Below, one piece after another: positions 12,601-26,060 of a DNA stretch of 64,000 nt (within the stretch, counting starts at the first letter, position 1; each line of letters starts with the position of its first letter). Source of the stretch: Saccoglossus kowalevskii (Eukaryota; Hemichordata; Enteropneusta; Harrimaniidae); assembly GCF_000003605.2 (NCBI RefSeq), contig NW_003120553.1:1-64000 (forward strand), given 5' to 3'. Position numbers and translations under genes: made by a program. Below the pieces are notes generated by a model. The model worked only from the letters and a program-made list of their open reading frames with translations, was not told the DNA's origin and searched no databases.

Positions 12601-13660
12601 GTACTTTATACATTGTCAGTGAACCACCATGTTATCTGTCTGTAATTAAGGTATTTCATAGATTGTCTGTAAAACACCATGTTATCTGTCTCTAAGTAGA
12701 TATTTTATACATTATCTTTAAACCACCATGTTATCTGTCTGTAAGTAGGTATTTAATACATTGTCTGTAAACCACCATGTTATCTGTCTGAAGTAAGGTA
12801 TTTCATACATTGTCTGTAAACCACCATGTTATCTGTCTGTAAGTAGGTATTTTATACATTGTCTGTAAACCACCATGTCATCTGTCTGTAAGTAGGTGTT
12901 TCATACATTGTCTTTGAATCACCATGTTATCTGTCTGTAAGTAGGTGTTTCATACATTGTCTTTGAATCACCATGTTATCTGTCTGCAAGTAGGTATTTT
13001 ATACATTGTCTGTAAACCACCAGGTCATCTGTTTATAAGTAGGTATTTTATTCATTGTCTGTAAACCACCGTGTTATCTGTCTGTAAGTAGGTAGGTATT
13101 TTATACATTGTCTGTGAACCACCATGTTATCTGTCTGTAAGTAGGTGTTTTATACATTGTCTTTGAATCACCATGTTATCTGTCTGTTAGTAGTTATTTT
13201 ATACATTGTCATTGACTCACCATGTTATCTGTCTGTAAGGAGGTATTTTATACATAGTCTGTGAACCACCATGTTATCTGTCTGTAAGTAGGCATTTTAT
13301 ACATTGTCTGTAAACCACCATGTCATCTGCCTGTAAATAGGCATTTTATACATTGTCTGTAAACCACCATGTTATCTGTCTGTAAGTAGGTATTTTATAC
13401 ATTGTCTGTGAACCACCATGTCATCTGTCTGCAAGTAGGTATTTTATACATTGTCTGTAAACCACCATGTTATCTGTCTGAAGTAAGGTATTTCATACAT
13501 TGTCTGTAAACCACCATGTTATCTGTCTGTAAGTAGGAAATTTATACATTGTCTGTAAACCACCATGTCATCTGTCTGTAAGTAGGTGTTTCATACATTG
13601 TCTTTGAATCACCATGTTATCTGTCTGTAAGTAGGTATTTTATACATTGTCTGTGAAACC
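9690..13660 (+). repeat. A-dialect block with two embedded B cassettes
   Basis: A-type monomers (AAGGAGG, GCCTGTAAATAGG, 53-bp units at 10431, 11562, 12204 and 13090) alternate with B cassettes at about 11,030-11,500 and 12,550-13,060. The two cassettes share a 47-bp CAAGTAGG monomer with two bases missing (aligned at 10987 and 12515, 1,528 bp apart) and a GAAGTAAGG monomer. A third copy of this junction is at about 16,601. Confidence 0.82.
10773..10821 (+). repeat. GTCATTGACTCACC monomer variant
   Basis: This 49-bp unit has TAGTTATTTT in the first half and GTCATTGACTC where most units have GTCTGTAAAC. It recurs through the A dialect, usually followed by an AAGGAGG monomer. A derived form with TTAGTAGTTA occurs near 13,190, 17,275, 30,237, 34,317, 36,577 and 52,841. 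A further change to TGACTCTCC marks 34341, 36601, 37732 and 52866 and links those blocks. Confidence 0.85.
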
Positions 13661-15290
13661 ACCATGCTATCTGTCTGTAATTAAGGTATTTCATAGATTG
13701 TCTGTAAAACACCATGTTATCTGTCTCTAAGTAGATATTTTATACATTATCTTTAAACCTCCATGTTATCTGTCTGTAAGTAGGTATTTTATACATTGTC
13801 TGTAAACCACCATGTTATCTGTCTGTAAGTAAGGTATTTCATACATTGTCTGTAAACCATCATGTTATCTGTCTGTAAGTAGGTATTTTATACATTGTCT
13901 GTAAACCACAATGTCATCTGTCTGTAAGTAGGTGTTTCATACGTTGTCTTTGAATCACCATGTTATCTGTCTGCAAGTAGGTATTTTATACATTGTCTGT
14001 AAACCACCATGTCATCTGTTTATAAGTAGGTATTTTATACATTGTCTGTAAACCACCATGTTATCTGTCTGTAAGGAGGTATTTTATACATTGTCTGTGA
14101 ACCACTATGTCATCTGTCTGTAAGTAGGTATTTTATACATTGTCTGTGAACCACTATGTTATCTGCCTGTAAGTACGTATTTTATACATTGTCTGTGAAT
14201 CACCATGTTATCTGTCTGTAAGTAGGAAATGTATATATTGTCTGTGAACCACCATGTCATCTGTCTGTAAGTAGGTATTTTATACACTGTCTGTGAACCA
14301 CCATGTCATCTGTTTGGAAGGAGGTATTTTATACAGTGTCTGTGAACCACCATGTTATCTGTCTGTAAGTAGGTATTTTACACATTGTCTGTAAACCACC
14401 ATGTTATCTGTCTGTAAGGAGGTATTTTATACATTGTCTGTAAACCACCATGTCATCTGTCTGTAAGTAGGTATTTTATACATTGTCTGTAAACCACCAT
14501 GTTATCTGTCTGTAAGTAAGGTATTACATACATTGTCTGTAAACCACCATGTTATCTGTCTGTAAGGAGGTATTTTATACATTGTCTGTAAACCACCATG
14601 TCATCTGTCTGTAAGTAGGTGTTTCATACATTGTCTTTGAACCACCATGTTATCTCTCTGAAAGTAGGTATTTTGTACATTGTCTGTAAACCACCATGTC
14701 ATCTGTTTATAAGTAGGTATTTTATACATTGTCTGTGAACCACCATGTCATCTGTCTGCAAGTCGGTATTTTATACATTTTCTGTAAACCACCATGTCAT
14801 CTGTCTGTAAATAGGTATTTTATACATTGTCTGTGAACCATCATGTCATCTGTCTGCAAGTAGGTATGTTATACATTGTCTGTAAACCACCATGTCATCT
14901 GTCTGAAAGTAGGTATTTTATACATTGTCTGTAAACCGTCATGTTATCTGTCTGTATGTAGGTACTTTATACATTGTCTGTGAACCACCCTGTTATCTGT
15001 CTGTAATTAAGGTATTTCATAGATTGTCTGTAAAACACCATGTTATCTGTCTCTAAGTAGATATTTCATACATTGTCTGTAAACCACCATGTTATCTGTC
15101 TGTAAGTAGGTATTTTATACATTGTCTGTAAACCACCATGTCATCTGTCTGTAAGTAGGTGTTTCATACATTGTCTTTGAATCACCATGTTATCTGTCTG
15201 CAAGTAGGTATTTTATACATTGTCTGTAAACCACCATGTCATCTGTCTGTAAGTAGGTGTTTCATACATTGTCTTTGAATCACCATGTTA
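13660..15290 (+). repeat. B-dialect block
   Basis: It starts with a TAATTAAGG unit and runs through the cassette, then GGAAATG, GGAAGGAGG and TAAGTAAGGTATTACATAC units, then a second cassette at about 14,930-15,240. About 13,430-14,450 has a near copy at 48,660-49,680, 35,228 bp downstream. The stretch around 14,760 holds the rare CAAGTCGG monomer, also found near 40,359, 40,654 and 48,413. Confidence 0.8.
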
Positions 15291-17700
15291 TCTGTCTGTA
15301 AGTAGGTATTTTATACATTGTCTGTGAACCACCATGTCATCTGTCTGTAAGGAGGTATTTTATACAGTGTCTGTGAACCACCATGTTATCTGTCTGTAAG
15401 TAAGGTATTATATACATTGTCTGTAAACCACCATGTTATCTGTCTGTAAGGAGGTATTTTATACATTGTCTGTAAACCACCATGTTATCTGTCTGTAAGT
15501 AGGTAGGTATTTTATACATTGTCTGTGAACCACCATGTTATCTGTCTGTAAGTAGGTATTTTATACATTGTCTTTGAATCACCATGTTATCTGTCTGTAA
15601 GGAGGTATTTTATACATTGTCTGTGAACCACCATGTTATCTGTCTGAAAGTAGGCATTTTATACATTGTCTGTAAACCACCATGTCATCTGCCTGTAAAT
15701 AGGTATTTTATACATTGTCTGTAAACCACCATGTTATCTGTCTGTAAGTAGGTATTTTATACATTGTCTGTGAACCACCATGTTATCTGTCTGTAAGTAG
15801 TTATTTTATACATTGTCATTGACTCACCATGTTATCTGTCTGTAAGTAGGCATTTTATACATTGTCTGTAAACCACCATGTCATCTGTTTGGAAGGAGGT
15901 ATTTTATACAGTGTCTGTGAACCACCATGTTATCTGTCTGTAAGTAGGTATTTTACACATTGTCTGTAAACCACCATGTTATCTGTCTGTAAGGAGGTAT
16001 TTTAAACATTGTCTGTAAACCACCATGTCATCTGTCTGTAAGTAGGTATTTTATACATTGTATGTAAACCACCATGTTATCTGTCTGTAAGTAGGTATTT
16101 TACACATTGTCTGTGATTCACCATGTTATCTGTCTGTAAGTAGGTATTTTATACATTGTCTGTGAACCACCATGTCATCTGTCTGTAAGGAGGTATTTTA
16201 TACAGTGTCTGTGAACCACCATGTTATCTGTCTGTAAGTAAGGTATTATATACATTGTCTGTAAACCACCATGTTATCTGTCTGTAAGGAGGTATTTTAT
16301 ACATTGTCTGTAAACCACCATGTTATCTGTCTGTAAGTAGGTAGGTATTTTATACATTGTCTGTGAACCACCATGTTATCTGTCTGTAAGTAGGTATTTT
16401 ATACATTGTCTTTGAATCACCTTGTTATCTGTCTGTAAGGAGGTAGTTTATACATTGTCTGTAAACCACCATGTCATCTGCCTGTAAATAGGTATTTTAT
16501 ACATTGTCTGTAAACCACCATGTTATCTGTCTGTAAGTAGGTATTTTATACATTGTCTGTGAACCACCATGTCATCTGTCTGCAAGTAGGTATTTACACA
16601 TTGTCTGTAAACCACCATGTTATCTGTCTGTAAGTAGGAATTTTATACATTGTCTGTAAACCGTCATGTTATCTGTCTGTATGTAGGTACTTTATACATT
16701 GTCAGTGAACCACCATGTTATCTGTCTGTAATTAAGGTATTTCATAGATTGTCTGTAAAACACCATGTTATCTGTCTCTAAGTAGATATTTTATACATTA
16801 TCTTTAAACCACCATGTTATCTGTCTGTAAGTAGGTATTTAATACATTGTCTGTAAACCACCATGTTATCTGTCTGAAGTAAGGTATTTCATACATTGTC
16901 TGTAAACCACCATGTTATCTGTCTGTAAGTAGGTATTTTATACATTGTCTGTAAACCACCATGTCATCTGTCTGTAAGTAGGTGTTTCATACATTGTCTT
17001 TGAATCACCATGTTATCTGTCTGTAAGTAGGTGTTTCATACATTGTCTTTGAATCACCATGTTATCTGTCTGCAAGTAGGTATTTTATACATTGTCTGTA
17101 AACCACCAGGTCATCTGTTTATAAGTAGGTATTTTATTCATTGTCTGTAAACCACCATGTTATCTGTCTGTAAGTAGGTAGGTATTTTATACATTGTCTG
17201 TGAACCACCATGTTATCTGTCTGTAAGTAGGTATTTTATACATTGTCTTTGAATCACCATGTTATCTGTCTGTTAGTAGTTATTTTATACATTGTCATTG
17301 ACTCACCATGTTATCTGTCTGTAAGGAGGTATTTTATACATTGTCTGTGAACCACCATGTTATCTGTCTGTAAGTAGGCATTTTATACATTGTCTGTAAA
17401 CCACCATGTCATCTGCCTGTAAATAGGCATTTTATACATTGTCTGTAAACCACCATGTTATCTGTCTGTAAGTAGGTATTTTATACATTGTCTGTGAACC
17501 ACCATGTCATCTGTCTGCAAGTAGGTATTTTATACATTGTCTGTAAACCACCATGTTATCTGTCTGAAGTAAGGTATTTCATACATTGTCTGTAAACCAC
17601 CATGTTATCTGTCTGTAAGTAGGAAATTTATACATTGTCTGTAAACTACCATGTCATCTGTCTGTAAGTAGGTATTTTATACATTGTCTGTGAACCACTA
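15290..17700 (+). repeat. A-dialect block, copy of the 950-2,220 region
   Basis: About 15,303-16,573 matches 950-2,220 base for base apart from a few substitutions, at an offset of 14,353 bp. Shared private changes include TGTGATTCACC (near 1761 and 16,114), TGAATCACCTTG (near 2060 and 16,413) and GGAGGTAGTTTA. After 16,573 the sequence switches to the 10,987/12,515-type junction and a cassette, then to the TTAGTAGTTA series. Confidence 0.85.
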
Positions 17701-20060
17701 TGTTATCTGCCTGTAAGTAGGTATTTTATACATTGTCTATGAACCACCATGTCATCTGTCTGTAAGTAAGTATTTTATACATTGTCTGTGAACCACCATG
17801 TCATCTGTTTGGAAGGAGGTATTTTATACAGTGTCTGTGAACCACCATGTTATCTGTCTGTAAGTAGGTATTTTACACATTGTCTGTAAACCAACATGTT
17901 ATCTGTCTGTAAGGAGGTATTTTATACATTGTCTGTAAACCACCATGTCATCTGTCTGTAAGTAGGTATTTTATACATTGTCTGTAAACCACCATGTCAT
18001 CTGTCTGTAAGTAGGTATTTTATACATTGTATTTAAACCACCATGTTATCTGTCTGTAAGTAAGGTATTTTATACATTGTCTGTGAACCACTATGTTAGC
18101 TAATAGTAAGTAGGTATTTTATACATTGTCTGTGAACCACCATGTTATCTGTCTGTAAGTAGGCATTTTATACATTGTCTGTAAACCACCATGTCATCTG
18201 CCTGTAAATAGGTATTTTATACATTGTCTGTAAACCACCATGTTATCTGTCTGTAAGTAGGTATTTTATACATTGTCTGTGAACCACCATGTCATCTGTC
18301 TGCAAGCAGGTATTTTATACATTGTCTGTAAACCACCATGTCATCTGTCTGTAAGTAGGTATTTTATACATTGTCTGTAAACCGTCATGATATCTGTCTG
18401 TATGTAGGTACTTTATACATTGTCAGTGAACCACCATGTTATCTGTCTGTAATTAAGGTATTTCATAGATTGTCTGTAAAACACCATGTTATCTGTCTCT
18501 AAGTAGATATTTTATACATTATATTTAAACCACCATGTTATCTGTCTGTAAGTAGGTATTTTATACATTGTCTGTAAACCACCATGTTATCTGTCTGTAA
18601 GTAAGGTATTTCATACATTGTCTGTAAACCACCATGTTATCTGTCTGTAAGTAGGTATTTTATACATTGTCTGTAAACCACCATGTCATCTGTCTGTAAG
18701 TAGGTGTTTCATACATTGTCTTTGAATCACCATGTTATCTGTCTGCAAGTAGGTATTTTATACATTGTCTGTAAACCACCATGTCATCTGTTTATAAGTA
18801 GGTATTTTATACATTGTCTGTAAACCACCATGTTATCTGTCTTTAAGTAGGTATTTTATACATTGTCTGTAAACCACCATGTCATCTGTCTGCAAGTAGG
18901 TATTTTATACATTGTCTGTAAACCACCATGTTATCTGTCTGTAAGTAGGTATTTTATACCTTGTCTGTGAACCACCATGTCATCTGTTTGGAAGGAGGTA
19001 TTTTATACAGTGTCTGTGAACCACCATGTTATCTGTCTGTAAGTAGGTATTTTACACATTGTCTGTAAACCGTCATGTTATCTGTCTGTATGTAGGTACT
19101 TTATACATTGTCTGTGAACCAGCATGTTATCTGTCTGTAATTAAGGTATTTCATAGATTGTCTGTAAAACACCATGTTATCTGTCTCTAAGTAGATATTT
19201 TATACATTATCTTTAAACCACCATGTTATCTGTCTGTAAGTAGGTATTTTATACATTGTCTGTAAACCACCATGTTATCTGTCTGTAAGTAAGGTATTTC
19301 ATACATTGTCTGTAAACCACCATGTTATCTGTCTGTAAGTAGGTATTTTATACATTGACTGTAAACCACCATGTCATCTGTCTGTAAGTAGGTGTTTCAT
19401 ACATTGTTTTTGAATCACCATGTTATCTGTCTGCAAGTAGGTATTTTATACATTGTCTGTAAACCACGATGTCATCTGTTTATAAGTAGGTATTTTATAC
19501 ATTGTCTGTAAACCACCATGTTATCTGTCTGTAAGGAGGTATTTTATACATTGTCTGTGAACCACTATGTTATCTGTCTGTAAGTAGGTATTTTATACAT
19601 TGTCTGTGAACCACTATGTTATCTGCCTGTAAGTAGGTATTTTATACATTGTCTGTGAATCACCATGTTTTCTGTCTGTAAGTAGGTAATGTATATATTG
19701 TCTGTGAACCTCCATGTCATCTGTCTGTTAGTAGGTATTTTATACATTGTCTGTGAACCACCATGTCATCTGTTTGGAAGGAGGTATTTTATACAGTGTC
19801 TGTGAACCACCATGTTATCTGTCTGTAAGTAGGTATTTTACACATTGTCTGTAAACCACCATGTTATCTGTCTGCAAGTAGGTATTCTATACATTGTCTG
19901 TAAACCACCATGTTATCTGTCTGTAAGTAGGTATTTTATACATTGTCTGTAAACCACCATGTCATCTGTCTGCAAGTAGGTATTTTATACATTGTCTGTA
20001 AACCACCATGTTATCTGTCTGTAAGTAGGTATTTTATACATTGTCTGTAAACCACCATTT
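17700..20060 (+). repeat. Mixed B-dialect block
   Basis: The stretch holds three cassettes (ACCGTCATG near 18,381 and 19,069, plus partial) with GGAAGGAGG and TAATG monomers. About 18,120-18,610 is copied at 58,810-59,300 (offset 40,690) with the shared rare CAAGCAGG and ATTATATTTAAAC changes. About 18,830-19,780 is copied at 46,879-47,829 (offset 28,049) with shared TATACCTTG, CATTGTTTTTG and CCACGATG. One odd monomer near 18,096 reads GTTAGCTAATAGTAAG. Confidence 0.8.
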
Positions 20061-21189
20061 CATCTGTCTGTAAGTTGGTATTTCATACATTGTCATTGAA
20101 TCACCATGTTATCTGTCTGTAAGTAGGCATTTTATACATTGTTTGTAAACCACCATGTCATCTGTCTGCAAGTAGGTATTTTATACATTGTCTGTAAACC
20201 ACCATGTTATCTGTCTGTAAGTAGGTATTTTATACATTGTCTGTAAACCACCATGTCATCTGTCTGTAAGTAGGTGTTTCATACATTGTCTTTGAATCAC
20301 CATGTTATCTGTCTGCAAGTAGGTATTTTATACATTGTCTGTAAACCACCATGTCATCTGTTTATAAGTAGGTATTTTATACATTGTCTGTAAAACAACC
20401 ATGTTATCTGTCTGTAAGGAGGTATTTTATACATTGTCTGTGAACCACTATGTTATCTGTCTGTAAGTATGTATTTTATACATTGTCTGTGAACCACCAT
20501 GTTATCTGTCTGTAAGTCGGCATTTTATACATTGTCTGTAAACCACCATGTCATCTGCCTGTAAATAGGTATTTTATACATTGTCTGTAAACCACTATGT
20601 TATCTGTCTGTAAGTAGGTATTTTATACATTGTCTGTGAACCACCATGTCATCTGTCTGTAAATAGGTATTTTATACATTGTCTGTAAACCGTCATGTTA
20701 TCTGTCTGTGTGTAGGTACTTTATACATTGTCTGTGAAGCACCATGTTATCTGTCTATAAATAAGGTATTTCATAGATTGTCTGTAAAACACCTGTTATC
20801 TGTCTCTAAGTAGATATTTTATACGTTATCTTTAAACCACCATGTTATCTGTCTGTAAGTAAGGTATTTTATACATTGTCTGTAAACCACCATGTTATCT
20901 GTCTGTAAGTAGGTATTTTATACATTGTCTGTAAACCACCATGTCATCTGTCTGTAAGTAGGTGTTTCATACATTGTCTTTGAATCACCATGTTATCTGT
21001 CAGCAAGTAGGTATTTTATACATTGTCTGTAAACCACCATGTCAACTGTTTATAAGTAGGTATTTTATACATTGTCTGTAAACCACCATGTTATCTGTCT
21101 GTAAGTAGGTATTTTATACATTGTCTGTGAACCACCATGTCATCTGTCTGTAAGTAGGTATTTTATACATTGTCTGTAAACCACCATTT
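20061..21189 (+). repeat. 1,129-bp HOR, unit 1
   Basis: First of three tandem 1,129-bp units (23 monomers plus two bases). The anchor is CATTTCATCTGTCTG followed by TAAGTTGGTATTTC. Diagnostic monomers are GGCATTTTATACATTGTTTG, ACAACCATG (one extra base), TAAGTATG, TAAGTCGGC, TGTGTGTAGGTA, TATAAATAAGG, ACACCTGTTATC (one base short) and GTCAGCAAG. This unit differs from the next ones by a few substitutions, for example TAAATAGG where they have CATTTGTCTG near 20,655. Confidence 0.92.
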
Positions 21190-22318
21190 CATCTGTCTGT
21201 AAGTTGGTATTTCATACATTGTCATTGAATCACCATGTTATCTGTCTGTAAGTAGGCATTTTATACATTGTTTGTAAACCACCATGTCATCTGTCTGCAA
21301 GTAGGTATTTTATACATTGTCTGTAAACCACCATGTTATCTGTCTGTAAGTAGGTATTTTATACATTGTCTGTAAACCACCATGTCATCTGTCTGTAAGT
21401 AGGTGTTTCATACATTGTCTTTGAATCACCATGTTATCTGTCTGCAAGTAGGTATTTTATACATTGTCTGTAAACCACCATGTCATCTGTTTATAAGTAG
21501 GTATTTTATACATTGTCTGTAAAACAACCATGTTATCTGTCTGTAAGGAGGTATTTTATACATTGTCTGTGAACCACTATGTTATCTGTCTGTAAGTATG
21601 TATTTTATACATTGTCTGTGAACCACCATGTTATCTGTCTGTAAGTCGGCATTTTATACATTGTCTGTAAACCACCATGTCATCTGCCTGTAAATAGGTA
21701 TTTTATACATTGTCTGTAAACCACCATGTTATCTGTCTGTAAGTAGGTATTTTATACATTGTCTGTGAACCACCATGTCATTTGTCTGTAAGTAGGTATT
21801 TTATACATTGTCTGTAAACCGTCATGTTATCTGTCTGTGTGTAGGTACTTTATACATTGTCTGTGAAGCACCATGTTATCTGTCTATAAATAAGGTATTT
21901 CATAGATTGTCTGTAAAACACCTGTTATCTGTCTCTAAGTAGATATTTTATACATTATCTTTAAACCACCATGTTATCTGTCTGTAAGTAAGGTATTTTA
22001 TACATTGTCTGTAAACCACCATGTTATCTGTCTGTAAGTAGGTATTTTATACATTGTCTGTAAACCACCATGTCATCTGTCTGTAAGTAGGTGTTTCATA
22101 CATTGTCTTTGAATCACCATGTTATCTGTCAGCAAGTAGGTATTTTATACATTGTCTGTAAACCACCATGTCAACTGTTTATAAGTAGGTATTTTATACA
22201 TTGTCTGTAAACCACCATGTTATCTGTCTGTAAGTAGGTATTTTATACATTGTCTGTGAACCACCATGTCATCTGTCTGTAAGTAGGTATTTTATACATT
22301 GTCTGTAAACCACCATTT
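21190..22318 (+). repeat. 1,129-bp HOR, unit 2
   Basis: Anchors fall exactly 1,129 bp after those of unit 1: CATCTG at 21190 against 20061, and GTAAGTATG at 21592 against 20463. All the diagnostic monomers recur in the same order with only a handful of differences, so unit-to-unit identity is far higher than between neighbouring monomers inside a unit. Confidence 0.92.
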
Positions 22319-23440
22319 CATCTGTCTGTAAGTTGGTATTTCATACATTGTCATTGAATCACCATGTTATCTGTCTGTAAGTAGGCATTTTATACATTGT
22401 TTGTAAACCACCATGTCATCTGTCTGCAAGTAGGTATTTTATACATTGTCTGTAAACCACCATGTTATCTGTCTGTAAGTAGGTATTTTATACATTGTCT
22501 GTAAACCACCATGTCATCTGTCTGTAAGTAGGTGTTTCATACATTGTCTTTGAATCACCATGTTATCTGTCTGCAAGTAGGTATTTTATACATTGTCTGT
22601 AAACCACCATGTCATCTGTTTATAAGTAGGTATTTTATACATTGTCTGTAAAACAACCATGTTATCTGTCTGTAAGGAGGTATTTTATACATTGTCTGTG
22701 AACCACTATGTTATCTGTCTGTAAGTATGTATTTTATACATTGTCTGTGAACCACCATGTTATCTGTCTGTAAGTCGGCATTTTATACATTGTCTGTAAA
22801 CCACCATGTCATCTGCCTGTAAATAGGTATTTTATACATTGTCTGTAAACCACCATGTTATCTGTCTGTAAGTAGGTATTTTATACATTGTCTGTGAACC
22901 ACCATGTCATTTGTCTGTAAGTAGGTATTTTATACATTGTCTGTAAACCGTCATGTTATCTGTCTGTGTGTAGGTACTTTATACATTGTCTGTGAAGCAC
23001 CATGTTATCTGTCTATAAATAAGGTATTTCATAGATTGTCTGTAAAACACCTGTTATCTGTCTCTAAGTAGATATTTTATACATTATCTTTAAACCACCA
23101 TGTTATCTGTCTGTAAGTAAGGTATTTTATACATTGTCTGTAAACCACCATGTTATCTGTCTGTAAGTAGGTATTTTATACATTGTCTGTAAACCACCAT
23201 GTCATCTGTCTGTAAGTAGGTGTTTCATACATTGTCTTTCAATCACCATGTTATCTGTCAGCAAGTAGGTATTTTATAAATTGTCTGTAAACCACCATGT
23301 CAACTGTTTATAAGTAGGTATTTTATACATTGTCTGTAAGCCACCATGTTATCTGTCTGTAAGTAGGTATTTTATACATTGTCTGTGAACCACCATGTCA
23401 TCTGTCTGTAAGTAGGTATTTTATACATTGTCTGTAAACC
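22319..23440 (+). repeat. 1,129-bp HOR, unit 3, ending in a changed tail
   Basis: Anchors again fall 1,129 bp on (22319 and 22721). The unit follows units 1 and 2 until about 23,420; a GTCTTTCAATCACC change at 23,237 is private to it and to the distant copy at 51,238. Beyond about 23,440 the TTTC monomer that would start a fourth unit is replaced by CATATCATC and then the TGTATTTAAACC series. Confidence 0.9.
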
Positions 23441-26060
23441 ACCATATCATCTGTCTGTAAGTAGGTATTTTATACATGTATTTAAACCACCATATTATCT
23501 GTCTGAAAGTAAGGTATTTTATACATTGTCTGTGACCACTATGTTAGCTGTTTGTAAGTAGGTATTTCATAAATTGTCTGTAAACCACCATGTCATCTGT
23601 CTGTAAGTAGGTATTTTATACATTGTCTGTAAACCGTCATGTTATCTGTCTGTATGTAGGTACTTTATACATTGTCTGTGAAGCACCATGTTATCTGTCT
23701 GTAATTAAGGTATTTCATAGATTGTCTGTAAAACACCATGTTATCTGTCTCTAAGTAGATATTTTATACATTATTATTAAACCACCATGTTATCTGTCTG
23801 TAAGTAGGTATTTTATACATTGTCTGTAAACCACCATGTTATCTGACTGTAAGTAAGGTATTTCATACATTGTCTGTAAACCAGCATGTTATCTGTCTCT
23901 AAGTAGGTATTTTATACATTGTCTGTAAACCACCATGTCATCTGTCTGTAAGTAGGTGTTTCATACATTGTCTTTGAATCATCATGTTATCTGTCTGCAA
24001 GTAGGTATTTTGTACATTGTCTGTAAACCACCATGTCATCTGTTTATAAGTAGGTATTTTATACATTGTCTGTAAACCACCATGTTATCTGTCTGTAAGT
24101 AGGTAATGTATATATTGTCTGTGAACCACCATGTCATCTGTCTGTTAGTAGGTATTTTATACATTGTCTGTGAACCACCATGTCATCTGTTTGGAAGGAG
24201 GTATTTTATACAGTGTCTGTGAACCACCATGTTATCTGTCTGTAAGTAGGTATTTTACACATTGTCTGTAAACCACCATGTTATCTGTCTGCAAGTAGGT
24301 ATTTTATACATTGTCTGTAAACCACCATGTTATCTGTCTGTAAGTAGGTATTTTATACATTGTCTGTAAACCACCATGTCATCTGTCTGCAAGTAGGTAT
24401 TTTATACATTGTCTGTAAACCACTATGTTATCTGTCTGTAAGTAGGTATTTTATACATTGTCTGTAAACCACCATTTCATCTGTCTGTAAGTAGGCATTT
24501 CATACCTTGTCATTGAATCACCATGTTATCTGTCTGTAAGTAGGCATTTTATACATCGTTTGTAAACCACCATGTCATCTGTCTGCAAGTAGGTATTTTA
24601 TACATTGTCTGTAAACCACCATGTCATCTGTCTGTAAGTAGGTGTTTCATACATTGTCTTTGAATCACCATGTTATCTGTCTGCAAGTAGGTATTTTGTA
24701 CATTGTCTGTAAACCACCATGTCATCTGTTTATAAGTAGGTATTTTATACATTGTCTGTAAACCACCATGTTATCTGTCTGTAAGTAGGTAATGTATATA
24801 TTGTCTGTGAACCACCATGTCATCTGTCTGTTAGTAGGAATTTTATACATAGTCTGTGAACCACCATGTCATCTGTTTGGAAGGAGGTATTTTATACAGT
24901 GTCTGTGAACCACCATGTTATCTGTCTGTAAGTAGGTATTTTACACATTGTCTGTAAACCAACATGTTATCTGTCTGCAAGTAGGTATTTTATACATTGT
25001 CTGTAAACCACCATGTTATCTGTCTGTAAGTAGGTATTTTATACATTGTCTGTAAACCACCATGTCATCTGTCTGCAAGTAGGTATTTTATACATTGTCT
25101 GTAAACCACCTTGTAATCTGTCTGTAAGTAGGTATTTTATACATTGTCTGTAAACCACCATTTCATCTGTCTGTAAGTAGGTATTTCATACATTGTCATT
25201 GAATCACCATGTTATCTGTCTGTAAGTAGGCATTTTATACATTGTTTGTAAACCACCATGTCATCTGTCTGCAAGTAGGTATTTTATACATTGTCTGTAA
25301 ACCACCATGTTATCTGTCTGTAAGTAGGTATTTTATACATTGTCTGTAAACCACCATGTCATCTGTCTGTAAGTAGGTGTTTCATACATTGTCTTTGAAT
25401 CACCATGTTATCTGTCTGCAAGTAGGTATTTTATACATTGTCTGTAAACCACCATGTCATCTGTATATAAGTAGGTATTTTATACATTGTCTGTAAAACA
25501 ACCATGTTATCTGTCTGTAAGGAGGTATTTTATACATTGTCTGTGAACCACTATGTTATCTGTCTGTAAGTATGTATTTTATACATTGTCTGTGAACCAC
25601 CATGTTATCTGTCTGTAAGTAGGCATTTTATACATTGTCTGTAAACCACCATGTCATCTGCCTGTAAATAGGTATTTTATACATTGTCTGTAAACCACCA
25701 CGTTATCTGTCTGTAAGTAGGTATTTTATATATTGTCTGTGAACCACCATGTCATCTGTCTGCAAGTAGGTATTTTATACATTGTCTGTAAACCGTCATG
25801 TTATCTGTCTGTATGTAGGTACTTTATACATTGTCTGTGAACCACCATGTTATCTGTCTATAATTAAGGTATTTCATAGATTGTCTGTAAAACACCATGT
25901 TATCTGTCTCTAAGTAGATATTTTATACATTATCTTTAAACCACCATGTTATCTGTCTGTAAGTAAGGTATTTCATACATTGTCTGTAAAACCACCATGT
26001 TATCTGTCTGTAAGTAGGTATTTTATACATTGTTAGTAAACCACCATGTCATCTGTCTGT
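23440..26060 (+). repeat. C block: mosaic HOR copied at 44,190-46,740 and partly at 62,640-64,000
   Basis: The block opens with ATTTAAACCACCATATTATC and TCTGAAAGTAAGG, passes through GTTAGCTGTTTG, a full core cassette, two tandem 686-bp units (TAATG anchors 24101 and 24787, 14 monomers) and a stretch close to the 1,129-bp HOR. It closes with a cassette. It is repeated 20,687 bp downstream almost base for base over its second part. Confidence 0.88.
24096..24144 (+). repeat. TAGGTAATGTATATATTG monomer variant
   Basis: The usual GGTATTTTATACATTG is replaced by GGTAATGTATATATTG at unchanged length. Copies lie near 5823, 6215, 24101, 24787, 27103, 33389, 35791, 43559, 44788, 45474, 47725, 55998 and 59973. 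A GGAAATG form is found at 14224 and 49452. It loses the minus-strand TATAAAATA string that most monomers carry. Confidence 0.85.

Noticed and set aside
18090-18110. Possible non-satellite insertion at GTTAGCTAATAGTAAG
   Set aside because: It aligns with the GTTAGCTGTTTGTAAG monomer with about three substitutions and no length change, so it is a diverged monomer.
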